Below are positions 31,936 to 42,787 of a stretch of 64,000 bases of DNA, one piece after another. Position numbers and translations under genes: made by a program. The DNA comes from Elymus sibiricus. Lineage: Eukaryota; Streptophyta; Magnoliopsida; Poales; Poaceae. The stretch's first letter is position 1. Each line of letters begins with the position of its first letter. Location of the stretch: assembly GCA_039707655.1 (NCBI GenBank), contig CM077664.1, positions 196,410,195-196,474,194 of the forward strand, in the 5' to 3' direction. The notes under the pieces are model-generated. The model made no database searches. It was not told the origin of the DNA and worked only from the letters and a program-made list of their open reading frames with translations.

Positions 31936-33466
31936 TGATACGTCTCCAACGTATCTATAATTTTTGATTGTTCCATGCTATTATAGTATCAATCTTGGAT
32001 GCTTTTATATGCAATTATATATCATTTTTTGGGACTAACCTATTAACCTAGTGTCCAGTGCCAGTTGCTATTTTCTGCTTGTTTTTGGCTTTTCAGGAAA
32101 TCAGTACCAAACGAAGTCCAGATGCCACGAAACTTTTTGGAGTTTTTTTTCTGGATAAAAGAGACCCTGGAGACTTGGAGAGGAGGCCAGAAAGTTCATG
32201 AGGCCTCCATAAGGCAACAGGGCACGGCCCCGGGGGGGCGCGCCCTGATGCCTTGTGGGCCCCTCGTGGCTCCGTTTGACCTAATTCCACTTCTATAAAT
32301 TCTCAAATATTCAAAAACCAACAGAGAGCCACCCTGAATAACTTTTACGCCACCGCAAGCCTCTGTTCTTCCGCGATCCCATCTGGAGGCCTTTTTCGGT
32401 ACTCTGCCGGAACGGGAATCGATCACGGAGGGCTTCTACATCAACCTCGCTGCCCTTCCGATGATGTGTGAGTAATTTACCACAGACCTACCTAGATGAC
32501 TTCTTCTCTCTCTTTGATCTTCAATACCATGTTCTCCTCGATGTTCTTGGAGTTCTATCCGATGTAATCTTCTTTTGCGGTGTGTTTGTTGTGATCCGAT
32601 GAATTATGAGTTTATGATCAGATTATTCATGAGAAATATTTGAGTCTTCTCTGAACTCTTTTATGCATGATTGTTATAGCTTTGTATTTCTCTCCAATCT
32701 ATCGATTTGGTTTGGCCAACTAGATTGGTTTATCTTGCAATGGGAGAGGTGCTTTGTGATGGGTTCAATCTTGCGGTGCTCAATCCCAGTGACAAAGGGA
32801 CATGACACGTATTTGTATTGTTGCCATTAAGGATAAAAAGATGGGGTTTAATCATATTGCTTGAGTTTACTTTGTCTATATCATGTCATCTTGCTTAAAG
32901 CGTTACTCTGTTTCATACTTAATACCCTAGATGCATGCTGGATAGCGGTCGATGGGTGGAGTAATAGTAGTAGATGCAGGCAGGAGTCGGTCTACTTGTC
33001 TCGGACGTGATGCCTATATACATGATCATTGCCATGAATCTGTCATAATTATTTGCTTTTCTATCAATTGCCCAATAGTAATTTGTTTACCCACCGTATG
33101 TTCTGCGCTCGAGAGAGAAGCCTCTAGTGAAAACTATGGCCCCCGGGTCTATCTTTATCATATATTAAAATCCAAAAAATAACTTGCTGCAATTTATTTA
33201 CTTTTATTTTATTTAGTAATTTACTTTATCTATCTATCACTATCAGAAGTAATCCTTGCAAATAACCGCTAAGAGGATTGACAACCCTCTTATTTGCGTT
33301 GGGTGCAAATGTTTGCTTTTGTGTGTGTAGGTGTTGCTAAAGGATTTTGTGTGGTTCTCCTACTGGATTGATAACCTTGGTTCTTAATTGAGGGAAATAC
33401 TTATCTCTGCTATATTGCATCATCCTCTCCTCTTCGGGGAAATACCAATGCAGTCTACAAGTAGCA
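31936..33466 (+). mobile_element. Sabrina-like 5' LTR, left arm of a palindromic unit
   Basis: Complete LTR of 1531 bp running from TGATACGTCTCC to GTAGCA. It has a TATA-like CTTCTATAAATT (about 32288) and is followed by a PBS, so it acts as a 5' LTR. It is about 99% identical by eye to the complement of 36910-38142, and clearly more distant (several percent) from 48965-59520. Confidence 0.9.
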
Positions 33467-33477
33467 GGAAGAATTTC

Positions 33478-33495
33478 TGGCGCCGTTGCCGGGGA
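33478..33495 (+). other. Primer binding site, tRNA-Asp type
   Basis: TGGCGCCGTTGCCGGGGA is the complement of the 3' end of plant tRNA-Asp (..CCCCGGCAACGGCGCCA). It lies 11 bp after the LTR. Confidence 0.85.
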
Positions 33496-33711
33496 GACAT
33501 CACCAAAATTATGAAGTACCTTCGCACAAACTATCATCCACTGGCATTTATTTTATTTGCCTTTTATTTGCATTTGCCTCTCATTTTCATCTCCCCCACT
33601 TCTAAAACAATTTTACAAAAAAAATACAAAAATATTTTGTGTGCTATCTTTGCTTGTGTTGCCATGTGCCTTCTATTTGCTTGCATCTTCACTTGCTAAA
33701 AATCTATTGAT

Positions 33712-34323
33712 ATGGATCCTCATCCACTAGCTAATCTTTTCAAAAGATACAATTATGATGAACAAATTGCTAGTGAGTTGAGTGCACTTGATTTTCTCTA
33801 TGAAGTTTTGCTTGAAAATCATGAATCTGAAAATTGTGATGAAGTGTTGAAAGAAGAAATTTATAAAGTGATTCATGATAGCTCCTTGAATGAAAAGCAT
33901 GATTGCAATGATGTTATTATAAATTCTATTAATGTAAATTGTGCTAATAATATGCAAAACTACAAGCTTGGGGATGATGATTTTGTGATATCCACTACTC
34001 ATTGTAATGATCATGATTGGGGTGATGCTTCGTATGATCTTGAAAATTTATTTAAGCCTCATGATGAATATGTTTGCAATAATATTGAAAGTGGGTTTGG
34101 AAGAGTGTCAACTTTAGGTAATAATAATCCCACATATTTGGAGAGTGTTCAATTTTATGAAATTTTTGATAAAATTGGGTTTGGAGAGGTCATGACTTTA
34201 GTTGATGTTAATCCCACTATCTTGGAAGATTATAAAACTTTTATGCATGTGGATCATGAAGATAAAATTTTATATGATAGTTATATTGTGAGAAAGGGCA
34301 ATGCACAGTACCGAAGAGGCTAG
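33712..34323 (+). pseudogene. Truncated ORF of a non-autonomous retroelement
   Basis: ATG 33712 opens a frame reading MDPHPLANLFKRYNYDEQIA. It is nearly identical to the first 195 residues of the 276-aa ORF at 36664-35834 on the other strand (for example LLEN versus LLDN). At 34289/34290 the sequence switches into inverted internal DNA, so the last 11 codons are foreign and the C-terminus is lost. It is acidic and rich in Asn/Asp/His, with no gag, protease or reverse transcriptase motif. A diverged homologue is encoded at 61977-61237. Confidence 0.7.
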
Positions 34324-35833
34324 CAAATTGCGGAAAGGTGAGAGTGCGTATAATCCATGGACTCACATTAGTCATAAAGAACTCACATACTTATTGCGAA
34401 AGTCTATTAGCCCTCGAAGCAAAGTACTACTACGCATGCCCCTACGGGGATAAATTGGTAGGAAAAGACCATCGCTCGTCCCCGACCGCCACTCATAAGG
34501 AAGACAATCAATAATAAATCATGCTCCAACTTCTTAGCATAACGACAGATCATACGTGCATGCTTCGGGAATCACAAACCTTAACACCAATATTCTTACT
34601 AAACCATAATTATGTACTAGCACCTCCCACATATTACCACCTTAATATCGCAAAACTATTGCAAGGAATAAAACTTATCATATTCAGTGATCTACATGAA
34701 AGTTTTTATTATATCCCTCTTGAATACCTATCATATTATGACCAAATTCATAACCCGTGCATATTACCATTGCTATTCATAAGACTCTCAAAAAGATATA
34801 AGTGAAGCATGAGAGTGCAACTATTTCTTTAAAATATAACCACCGCCGTGCTCTAAAAGATATAAGTGAAGCACTAGAGCAACTGCCTAGCTCAAAAGAT
34901 ATAAGTGAATCACATAGAGTATTCTAACAAATCACGAATAATGTGTGTCCCTCTCAAAAAGGTGTGTTCAGCAAAGATGATTGTGACAAACTAAAAAGCA
35001 AACAAACTATAGCACAAAACACTCCAAGTAAAACACATATCATGTGATGAATAAAAATATAGCTCCAAGTGAGTTACCGATAAATTGTAGACGAAAGAGG
35101 GGATGCCATCCGTGGCATCCCCAAGCTTAGACACTTGAGTCTTCCTTGAATATTACCTTGGGGTGCCTTGGGCATCCCCAAGCTTAGGCTCTTGCCGCTC
35201 CTTATTCCTTTATCCATCATAGTCTCACCCAAAACTTGAAAACTTCAGCACACAAAACTCAACAGAAACCTCGTGGGATCCGTTAGTATAACAAATAAAT
35301 CTTAAACTTTAGGTGTTGTTGTAACTTGATTCATATTTAATATTGGCATAATGCTATTGTACTCCAACTTCTCCATGACTCATACCCCCCGATACGATCC
35401 ATAGATTCATCAAAATATGCAAACTATGCAACAAAAATAGAATCTTTCTAAAACAGAACAGTCTGTAAAGATCTGAATTAACGTAATACTTTTGTAACTC
35501 CAAAAAATCTGAAAAATTAGAAAAACGTGGGAAATTCATATATCAATACTGTGTAAAAAATTCAGAGTTTTATCACGCTCCAGAAAAAAAAATCAAAATT
35601 CCAGCACTGGACGCAAAAGTTTCTATTTTCCAACAGCATCAATCATACTATCTTCCAAATCATCCGAAAGGCATTACTTGGCACAAACAATAATTAAAAT
35701 ATAAAAACACAATCATAACAGAGGCCATAATTGTGTAAACACGCAAGAACAGAAATAAAAAGTTTATTGGGTTGTCTCCCAACAAGCTCTTTCTTTATAG
35801 CCATTAAGAGAGGTTGAGATTTCAATGATGCTC

Positions 35834-36664
35834 TCATGAAAGATAATAATTGAAACAAAAGAGAACATCATGTAGCATGTGAATAACACATTTAAGTCTA
35901 ACATACTTCCTATGCATTGGCATTTTATAAGAAAACAAATTATCAAGACAAGCAATATCTAGCATATGCAAATAGGAAGAATGGAGCATTAATAATTTTA
36001 GCACAAAGAGAGGTAATTTAGTGACATGAAAGTTTCTACAACCATATTTTCCTCTCTCATAATAATTAGGATCATAATCAAATTCAACAATATAACTATC
36101 ATATAAAATTTTATCTTCATGATCCACATGCATAAAAGTTTTATAATCTTCCAAGATAGTGGGATTAACATCAACTAAAGTCATGACCTCTCCAAACCCA
36201 ATTTTATCAAAAATTTCATAAAATTGAACACTCTCCAAATATGTGGGATTATTATTACCTAAAGTTGACACTCTTCCAAACCCACTTTCAATATTATTGC
36301 AAACATATTCATCATGAGGCTTAAATAAATTTTCAAGATCATACGAAGCATCACCCCAATCATGATCATTACAATGAGTAGTGGATATCACAAAATCATC
36401 ATCCCCAAGCTTGTAGTTTTGCATATTATTAGCACAATTTACATTAATAGAATTTATAATAACATCATTGCAATCATGCTTTTCATTCAAGGAGCTATCA
36501 TGAATCACTTTATAAATTTCTTCTTTCAACACTTCATCACAATTTTCAGATTCATGATTGTCAAGCAAAACTTCATAGAGAAAATCAAGTGCACTCAACT
36601 CACTAGCAATTTGTTCATCATAATTGTATCTTTTGAAAAGATTAGCTAGTGGATGAGGATCCAT
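35834..36664 (-). CDS. 276-aa protein of unknown function in a non-autonomous gypsy-type element
   Basis: The ORF starts with ATG about 215 nt after the PBS, where gag sits in autonomous relatives. The first ten residues (MDPHPLANLF) loosely match the start of the gypsy Gag at 39305 (MESNPLRGLF), suggesting a remnant Gag start. The rest has no Gag, zinc knuckle, protease, RT or integrase motif. It is acidic and rich in Asn, Asp, Cys and His, with blocks FLYEVLLDNHESENC and SSLNEKHDCNDV. The C-terminus is hydrophobic and Cys-rich (residues about 220-270). The homologue at 61977-61237 shares F/DFLYEV..EN.E..N..EVL.EE and SSLN.K.DCN. This suggests a maintained protein family rather than random open frame. 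Function unknown. Confidence 0.65.
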   Translation of the reverse strand: MDPHPLANLFKRYNYDEQIASELSALDFLYEVLLDNHESENCDEVLKEEIYKVIHDSSLNEKHDCNDVIINSINVNCANNMQNYKLGDDDFVISTTHCNDHDWGDASYDLENLFKPHDEYVCNNIESGFGRVSTLGNNNPTYLESVQFYEIFDKIGFGEVMTLVDVNPTILEDYKTFMHVDHEDKILYDSYIVEFDYDPNYYERGKYGCRNFHVTKLPLFVLKLLMLHSSYLHMLDIACLDNLFSYKMPMHRKYVRLKCVIHMLHDVLFCFNYYLS

Positions 36665-36880
36665 ATCAATAGATTTTTAGCAAGTGAAGATGCAAGCAAA
36701 TAGAAGGCACATGGCAACACAAGCAAAGATAGCACACAAAATATTTTTGTATTTTTTTTGTAAAATTGTTTTAGAAGTGGGGGAGATGAAAACGAGAGGC
36801 AAATGCAAATAAAAGGCAAATACAATAAATGCAAGTGGATGATAGTTTGTGCGAAGGTACTTCATAATTTTGGTGATGTC

Positions 36881-36898
36881 TCCCCGGCAACGGCGCCA
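36881..36898 (-). other. Primer binding site, tRNA-Asp type (minus strand)
   Basis: The complement reads TGGCGCCGTTGCCGGGGA, identical to 33478-33495 and facing it. Confidence 0.85.
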
Positions 36899-36909
36899 GA
36901 AATTCTTCC

Positions 36910-38142
36910 TGCTACTTGTAGACTGCATTGGTATTTCCCCGAAGAGGAGAGGATGATGCAATATAGCAGAGATAAGTATTTCCCTCAATTAAGAACCAAG
37001 GTTATCAATCCAGTAGGAGAACCACACAAAATCCTTTAGCAACACCTACACACACAAAAGCAAACATTTGCACCCAACGCAAATAAGAGGGTTGTCAATC
37101 CTCTTAGCGGTTATTTGCAAGGATTACTTCTGATAGTGATAGATAGATAAAGTAAATTACTAAATAAAATAAAAGTAAATAAATTACAGCAAGTTATTTT
37201 TTGGATTTTAATATATGATAAAGATAGACCCGGGGGGCATAGTTTTCACTAGAGGCTTCTCTCTCGAGCGCAGAACATACGGTGGGTAAACAAATTACTA
37301 TTGGGCACTTGATAGAAAAGCAAATAATTATGACAGATTCATGGCAATGATCGTGTATATAGGCATCACGTCCGAGACAAGTAGACCGACTCCTGCCTGC
37401 ATCTACTACTATTACTCCACCCATCGACCGCTATCCAGCATCCATCTAGGGTATTAAGTATGAAACAGAGTAACGCTTTAAGCAAGATGACATGATATAG
37501 ACAAAGTAAACTCCAGCAATATGATTAAACCCCATCTTTTTATCCTTAATGGCAATAATACAAATACGTGTCATGTCCCTTTGTCACTGGGATTGAGCAC
37601 CGCAAGATTGAACCCATCACAAAGCACCTCTCCCATTGCAAGATAAACCAATCTAGTTGGCCAAACCAAATCGATAGATCGGAGAGAAATACAAAGCTAT
37701 AACAATCATGCATAAAAGAGTTCAGAGAAGACTCAAATATTTCTCATGAATAATCTGATCATAAACTCATAATTCATCGGATCACAACAAACACACCGCA
37801 AAAGAAGATTACATCGGATAGAACTCCAAGAACATCGAGGAGAACATGGTATTGAAGATCAAAGAGAGAGAAGAAGTCATCTAGCTACCAGCTATGGACC
37901 CGTAGGTCTGTGGTAAATTACTCACACATCATCGGAAGGGCAGCGAGGTTGATGTAGAAGCCCTCCGTGATCGATTCCCGCTCCGGCAGAGTATCGAAAA
38001 AGGCCTCCAGATGGGATCGCGGAAGAACAGAGGCTTGCGGTGGCGTAAAAGTTATTCAGGGTGGCTCTTTGTTGGTTTTTGAATATTTGAGAATTTATAG
38101 AAGTGGAATTAGGTCAAACGGAGCCACGAGGGGCCCACAAGG
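36910..38142 (-). mobile_element. Sabrina-like 5' LTR, truncated, right arm of the palindromic unit
   Basis: Complement of an LTR lacking its first 313 bp. It pairs with 32249-33466. The break at 38142/38143 falls directly against a truncated gypsy LTR of another family. An 18-bp segment (about 37895) present here and at 49530 is missing from the left arm, so the left arm suffered a small deletion. Confidence 0.9.
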
Positions 38143-39237
38143 CATCTCGAGGCAGAACTTGGGCAGGATCACTTTTGCTCTCCGACGGAGAGATTCTGTC
38201 GGGGATACTTCCCTCCGGGAGGGGGAAATTGTCGCCATCGACATCACCAACGATCCTCTCATCATGGGAGGACCAATCTTCATCAACATCTTCACCAGCA
38301 CCATCTCATCTCAAACCCTAGTTCATCTCTTGTATTCAATCTTTGTCTCAAAACCTCAGATTGGTACCTGTGGGTTGCTAGTAGTGTTGATTACATCTTG
38401 TAGTTGATGCTAGTTGGTTTATTTGGTGGAAGATTATATGTTCAGATCTATTATGCTATTTAATACCCCTCTGATCTTGGGCATGATGATGATTTGTGAT
38501 TAGTTACTTTTGTTCTTGAGGACATGGGAGAAGTCTTGTCATAATTAATCATGTGAATTTGGTATTCGTTCGATATTTTGATGATATGTATGTTGTTGAT
38601 TCTCTTAGTGGAGTCATGTGAACATCGACTACATGACACTTTACCATCTTTGGGCCTAAGGGAATGCATTGTGGAGTAGTAATTAGATGATGGGTTGCTA
38701 GAGTGATAGAAGCTTAAACCCTAGTTTATGCGCTATTCCGTAAGGGGCTGATTTGGATCCATATGTTTAATGCTATGGTTAGAGTTATCTTAATTCTTCT
38801 TTCATAGTTGCGGATGCTTGCGAGAGGGGGTAATCATAAGTGGGAGGCTTGTTCAAGTAAGAACAACACCCAAGCACCGGTCCACCCACATATCAAATTA
38901 TCAAAGTAGCGAACGCGAATCAAACCAACATGATGAAAGTGACTAGATGAAATTCCCATGTGTCCTCGAGAACGCTTTGCTTGCTATAAGAAATCGTTCC
39001 GGCTTGTCCTTTGCTATAAAAAGGATTGGGCCATCTTGCTGCACTCTTTGTTACTATTGCTACTTGTCACCTGTTACAAATTATTTTGCTATCAAACTAC
39101 TCATTACCGATAATTTCAGTGCTTGCAGAAAATACCTTGCTGAAAACCGCTTGTCATTTCCTTCTGCTCCTCGTTGCGTTCGACACTCTTAGTTATCGAA
39201 AGGACTACGATTGATCCCCTATACCTGTGGGTCATCA
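38143..39237 (+). mobile_element. 5' LTR (truncated) of the autonomous WHAM-like gypsy element
   Basis: Corresponds to 46766-47856 of the 3' LTR. The first 427 bp are missing, including the hairpin and TATA region. Roughly 25-30 differences from the 3' LTR by eye, several of them C/T or G/A at CpG sites, indicate moderate age. Confidence 0.9.
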
Positions 39238-39248
39238 AGGCTCTTTTC

Positions 39249-39266
39249 TGGTGCCGTTGCCGGGCA
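39249..39266 (+). other. Primer binding site, degenerate tRNA-Asp type
   Basis: TGGTGCCGTTGCCGGGCA differs at two positions from the site at 33478. It lies 11 bp after the LTR. Confidence 0.75.
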
Positions 39267-39304
39267 TTTATATTACGTGCTGAAATTTACTGTTACTTGT
39301 CACT

Positions 39305-40945
39305 ATGGAAAGTAATCCTTTGAGGGGTTTGTTTGGGGTAGCTTCACCTCGACCGGAAACACAAATAGTTGCCCCTCAACCTACTGCACCTACTAAAAAT
39401 ATTTCATATGAAATTCCTCCGGGTATGATAGAGAAACTGCTAGCTAATCCTTATGCAGGAGACAGAACGGTACATCCTGATATGCACTTGATCTATGTGG
39501 ATGAAATTTGTGGATTGTTTAAGCTTGCAGGTTTATCCGGAGATGGAGTTAAGAAGAAATTATTCCCTTTATCTTTGGAGGGAAAGGCATTGATATGGTA
39601 TAGGCTATGTGATGATACTGATACATGGGACTGGAACCGATTGAAACTGGAATTCCATCAGAAATTTTATCCTATGCATTTGGTTCATCGTGATCGGAAT
39701 TATATATATAATTTTTGGCCTCGTGAAGGAGAAAGCATCGCTCAAGCTTGGGGGAGGCTTAAGTACATGATGTACACATGCCCCAATCATGAGCTCTCAA
39801 GAAAAATTATCTTACATAATTTTTATGCTCGGCTTTCTCATGATAATCAAACCATACTCGATTCTTCTTCGACTGGCTCCTTTATGAAGAAAACTATTGA
39901 ATTTAGATGGGATCTTCTGGAAAGAATTAAACGCAACTCTGAAGATTGGGAACTCGACAAAGGTAATGAGTCAGGTATAGTACTTGAGTTCGATTGTGTT
40001 AAATCTTTTATGGCCACCGATGCTTTTAATAAGTTTAGCACTAAATATGGACTTGACTCTGAGATAGTAGCTTCCTTTTGTGAATCATTTGCTACTCATG
40101 TTGATCTCCCTAAGGAGAAGTGGTTTAAATATCATCCCCCTGTTAAAGAAAAGATTGAGGAACCCGTTAGTGTTAAAGAAGAAATAATTATTTACCATGT
40201 TGATCCAGTTGTGCCTACTGCTTATATTGAGAAACCACCTTTTCCTGTTAGGATTAAGGAACATGCTAAAGTTTCAATTGTGGTTAACAAAAGTAATATT
40301 AGAGCACCTAGACCCTCTGAACAAATTAAAGTTGAACCTAATGTTGCTATGGTTAAAGATCTCTTGGTCGATAATATAGATGGGCATGTTATTTACTTCT
40401 GTAATGAAGCAGCTAGAATTGCTAAACCAGATCCTAAAGATAAAAACATACCCGTTGTAGGCATGCATGTTGTCTCTGTTAAAATAGGAGATCGTTGTTA
40501 TCATGGCTTATGTGATCTGGGTGCTAGTGTGAGTGCCATTCCGTTTACCTTATATCAAGAAATTATGAATGATATTGCACCTATTGAAATAGAGGACATT
40601 GATGTTACTATTAAGCTTGCAAACAGAGATACCATTACACCGCTTGGGATCGTTAGAGATGTTGAAGTCTTGTGTGGAAAAATAAAATATCCTACTGATT
40701 TTCTAGTCCTAGTTTCTCCACAAGATGACTTCTGTCCCATCATATTTGGTAGACCTTTCTTGAACACTGTTAATGCCAAGATTGATTGCGCTAAAGAAAT
40801 AGTTAGTGTTAATTTTGGTGGTATGTCTCATGAGTTTAATTTCTCCAAGTTTCGTAGACAACCTCATGATAAAGAATTTCCTAGTAAAGATGAAATTATT
40901 GGTCTTGCTTCTATTGCCGTACCTCCTACTGATTCGTTAGAATAA
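39305..40945 (+). CDS. Gag-protease of the WHAM-like gypsy retrotransposon
   Basis: 546 aa from ATG 39305. Residues about 75-200 match the plant retrotransposon Gag domain (LEGKALIWYRL, LEFHQKFYP, ESIAQAWGRLKYM). Gag packages the element RNA into virus-like particles in the cytoplasm. Residues about 395-500 form the retropepsin-like protease: DLGASVSAIP at about 403 carries the catalytic Asp in the D-x-G-A form usual for the Athila clade, followed by ILVLVSPQDD-like and IFGRPFLNT motifs. The frame ends at a TAA (40943-40945) and continues open in the same frame as reverse transcriptase, so this stop either is a mutation or is read through. No zinc knuckle is obvious. Confidence 0.85.
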   Translation: MESNPLRGLFGVASPRPETQIVAPQPTAPTKNISYEIPPGMIEKLLANPYAGDRTVHPDMHLIYVDEICGLFKLAGLSGDGVKKKLFPLSLEGKALIWYRLCDDTDTWDWNRLKLEFHQKFYPMHLVHRDRNYIYNFWPREGESIAQAWGRLKYMMYTCPNHELSRKIILHNFYARLSHDNQTILDSSSTGSFMKKTIEFRWDLLERIKRNSEDWELDKGNESGIVLEFDCVKSFMATDAFNKFSTKYGLDSEIVASFCESFATHVDLPKEKWFKYHPPVKEKIEEPVSVKEEIIIYHVDPVVPTAYIEKPPFPVRIKEHAKVSIVVNKSNIRAPRPSEQIKVEPNVAMVKDLLVDNIDGHVIYFCNEAARIAKPDPKDKNIPVVGMHVVSVKIGDRCYHGLCDLGASVSAIPFTLYQEIMNDIAPIEIEDIDVTIKLANRDTITPLGIVRDVEVLCGKIKYPTDFLVLVSPQDDFCPIIFGRPFLNTVNAKIDCAKEIVSVNFGGMSHEFNFSKFRRQPHDKEFPSKDEIIGLASIAVPPTDSLE

Positions 40946-40948
40946 TAT

Positions 40949-42787
40949 TTGCTAGACCATGAAAATGATATGCATATGAATGAAAGAAATGAAATAGATA
41001 AGATGTTCTTTGATCAACCACCTATCCTTAAACAAAATTTGCCTATTGAAACTCTTGGAGGCTCTCCTCCACCTAAAGGTGATCCTGTATTTGAATTGAA
41101 GCAATTGCCTGATACATTGAAATATGCTTATCTTGATGAAAAGAAGATATATCCTGTTATTATTAGTGCTAACCTTTCAGCGCATGAAGAAAAGACATTA
41201 CTAAAAACTCTGAGGAAGCACCGAGCTGCTATTGGATATACTCTTGATGATCTTAAGGGCATTAGTCCCACTCTATGTCAGCACAAAATTAATATGGAGC
41301 CTGATGCTAAACCGGTTGTCGACCACCAACGACGATTAAATCCTAAGATGAAAGAGGTGGTAAGAACTGAAATATCAAAGCTTCTGGAAGCAGGTATAAT
41401 CTATCCCATAGCTGATAGTAGATGGGTAAGTCCCGTTCATTGTGTCCCTAAGAAAGGAGGTATCACCGTTGTTCCTAATGATAAAAATGAGCTCATTCCA
41501 CAAAGAATTGTAACTGGTTATAGGATTGTAATTGATTTTAGAAAATTAAACAAAGCTACTAGAAAAGATCATTACCCCTTACCTTTTATTGATCAAATGT
41601 TAGAAAGATTGTCTAAGCATACACACTTTTGTTTCCTAGATGGTTATTCTGGTTTTTCTCAAATACTCGTATCACAACCCGATCAAGAGAAAACCACCTT
41701 GACTTATCCTTTTGGAACTTATGCTTATAGACGTATGCCTTTTGGTTTATGCAATGCACCTGCTACCTTTCAAAGATGTATGACTGCTATATTCTCTGAC
41801 TTTTGTGAAAAGATTGTTGAGGTTTTCATGGATGATTTTTTCGTTTACGGAACTTCTTTTGATGATTGCTTAAGCAACCTTGATCGAGTTTTGCAGAGAT
41901 GTGAAGATAATCTTGTCTTGAATTGGGAGAAGTGCCACTTTATGGTGAATGAAGGTATTGTCTTGGGGCATAAAATTTCTGAAAGAGGTATTGAAGTTGA
42001 TAAAGCTAAGGTTGATGCTATTGAGAAAATGCCATGTCCTAAAGATATTAAAGGTATAAGAAGTTTCCTAGGTCATGCTGGTTTCTATAGGAGATTTATT
42101 AAAGACTTCTCTAAAATTTCTAGGCCTCTTGCCAATCTTTTGCAAAAAGATGTTCCATTTGTTTTTGATGATGATTGTGTAGAAGCCTTTGAAACACTTA
42201 AGAAAGCCTTAACCACTGCACCTATTGTTCAACCACCTGATTGGAACTTGCCTTTTGAAATTATGTGTGATGCTAGTGATTATGCTGTTGGTGCTGTCCT
42301 AGGACAGAGAGTTGATAAAAAATTAAATGTTATCCATTATGCTAGTAAAACTCTAGACAGTGCCCAAAGAAATTATGCTACTACTGAGAAAGAATTTCTA
42401 GCAGTGGTGTTTGCATGTGACAAATTCAGATCTTACATAGTTGATTCTAAAGTAACTGTTCACACTGATCATGCTGCTATTAAATATCTTATGGAAAAGA
42501 AAGATGCTAAACCTAGACTCATTAGGTGGGTTCTATTGTTACAAGAATTTGACTTGCATATTATTGATAGAAAGGGAGCTGAGAATCCCGTAGCAGATAA
42601 TTTGTCTAGAATGGAAGATGTTCTTGATGACCCACTACCTATTAATGATGATTTTCCTGATGAACAATTAGCTATCATAAATGCTTCTCGTAATACTCCT
42701 TGGTATGCAGACTATGCTAATTATATAGTTGCTAAATACATACCACCTAGTTTCACATACCAACAAAAGAAAAAAGTTCTTTTATGA
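40949..42787 (+). CDS. Reverse transcriptase-RNase H of the WHAM-like gypsy retrotransposon
   Basis: 612 codons in the same frame as Gag-protease, after a single TAA; no convincing own ATG is needed. The RT core is complete: [52 protein letters not shown] and the catalytic box FMDD at about residue 293. RNase H follows: [38 protein letters not shown]. The order RT-RH-INT is that of Ty3/gypsy. The frame is lost near 42777 by a one-base insertion after a lysine-rich run, just before the integrase zinc finger. Confidence 0.85.
   Translation: MLDHENDMHMNERNEIDKMFFDQPPILKQNLPIETLGGSPPPKGDPVFELKQLPDTLKYAYLDEKKIYPVIISANLSAHEEKTLLKTLRKHRAAIGYTLDDLKGISPTLCQHKINMEPDAKPVVDHQRRLNPKMKEVVRTEISKLLEAGIIYPIADSRWVSPVHCVPKKGGITVVPNDKNELIPQRIVTGYRIVIDFRKLNKATRKDHYPLPFIDQMLERLSKHTHFCFLDGYSGFSQILVSQPDQEKTTLTYPFGTYAYRRMPFGLCNAPATFQRCMTAIFSDFCEKIVEVFMDDFFVYGTSFDDCLSNLDRVLQRCEDNLVLNWEKCHFMVNEGIVLGHKISERGIEVDKAKVDAIEKMPCPKDIKGIRSFLGHAGFYRRFIKDFSKISRPLANLLQKDVPFVFDDDCVEAFETLKKALTTAPIVQPPDWNLPFEIMCDASDYAVGAVLGQRVDKKLNVIHYASKTLDSAQRNYATTEKEFLAVVFACDKFRSYIVDSKVTVHTDHAAIKYLMEKKDAKPRLIRWVLLLQEFDLHIIDRKGAENPVADNLSRMEDVLDDPLPINDDFPDEQLAIINASRNTPWYADYANYIVAKYIPPSFTYQQKKKVLL

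Larger units (their letters stand above)
34290..36909 (-). mobile_element. Internal region of a non-autonomous Sabrina-like element (minus strand)
   Basis: Read on the minus strand, this follows the LTR at 36910-38142: PBS, the 276-aa ORF, the conserved AGCTTGTTGGGAGACAACCC segment (about 35785), then non-coding DNA with two AAGCTTGGGG motifs (35176-35185 and 35118-35128). 36087-36909 is the inverted partner of 33467-34289. 34290-36086 is unpaired and forms the loop of the palindrome. Its 3' half resembles 60240-61200 in the same orientation. Confidence 0.8.

Noticed and set aside
33478..33495. tRNA-Asp gene fragment
   Set aside because: Only the 18-nt complement of the tRNA 3' end is present, at the position of a retrotransposon PBS. 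No cloverleaf surrounds it.
25632..38142. One single minus-strand element with LTRs at 25632-31331 and 36910-38142
   Set aside because: The two LTRs are only about 80% alike by eye, far too different for a pair from one insertion, whereas 36910-38142 is nearly identical to the inverted LTR at 31936.
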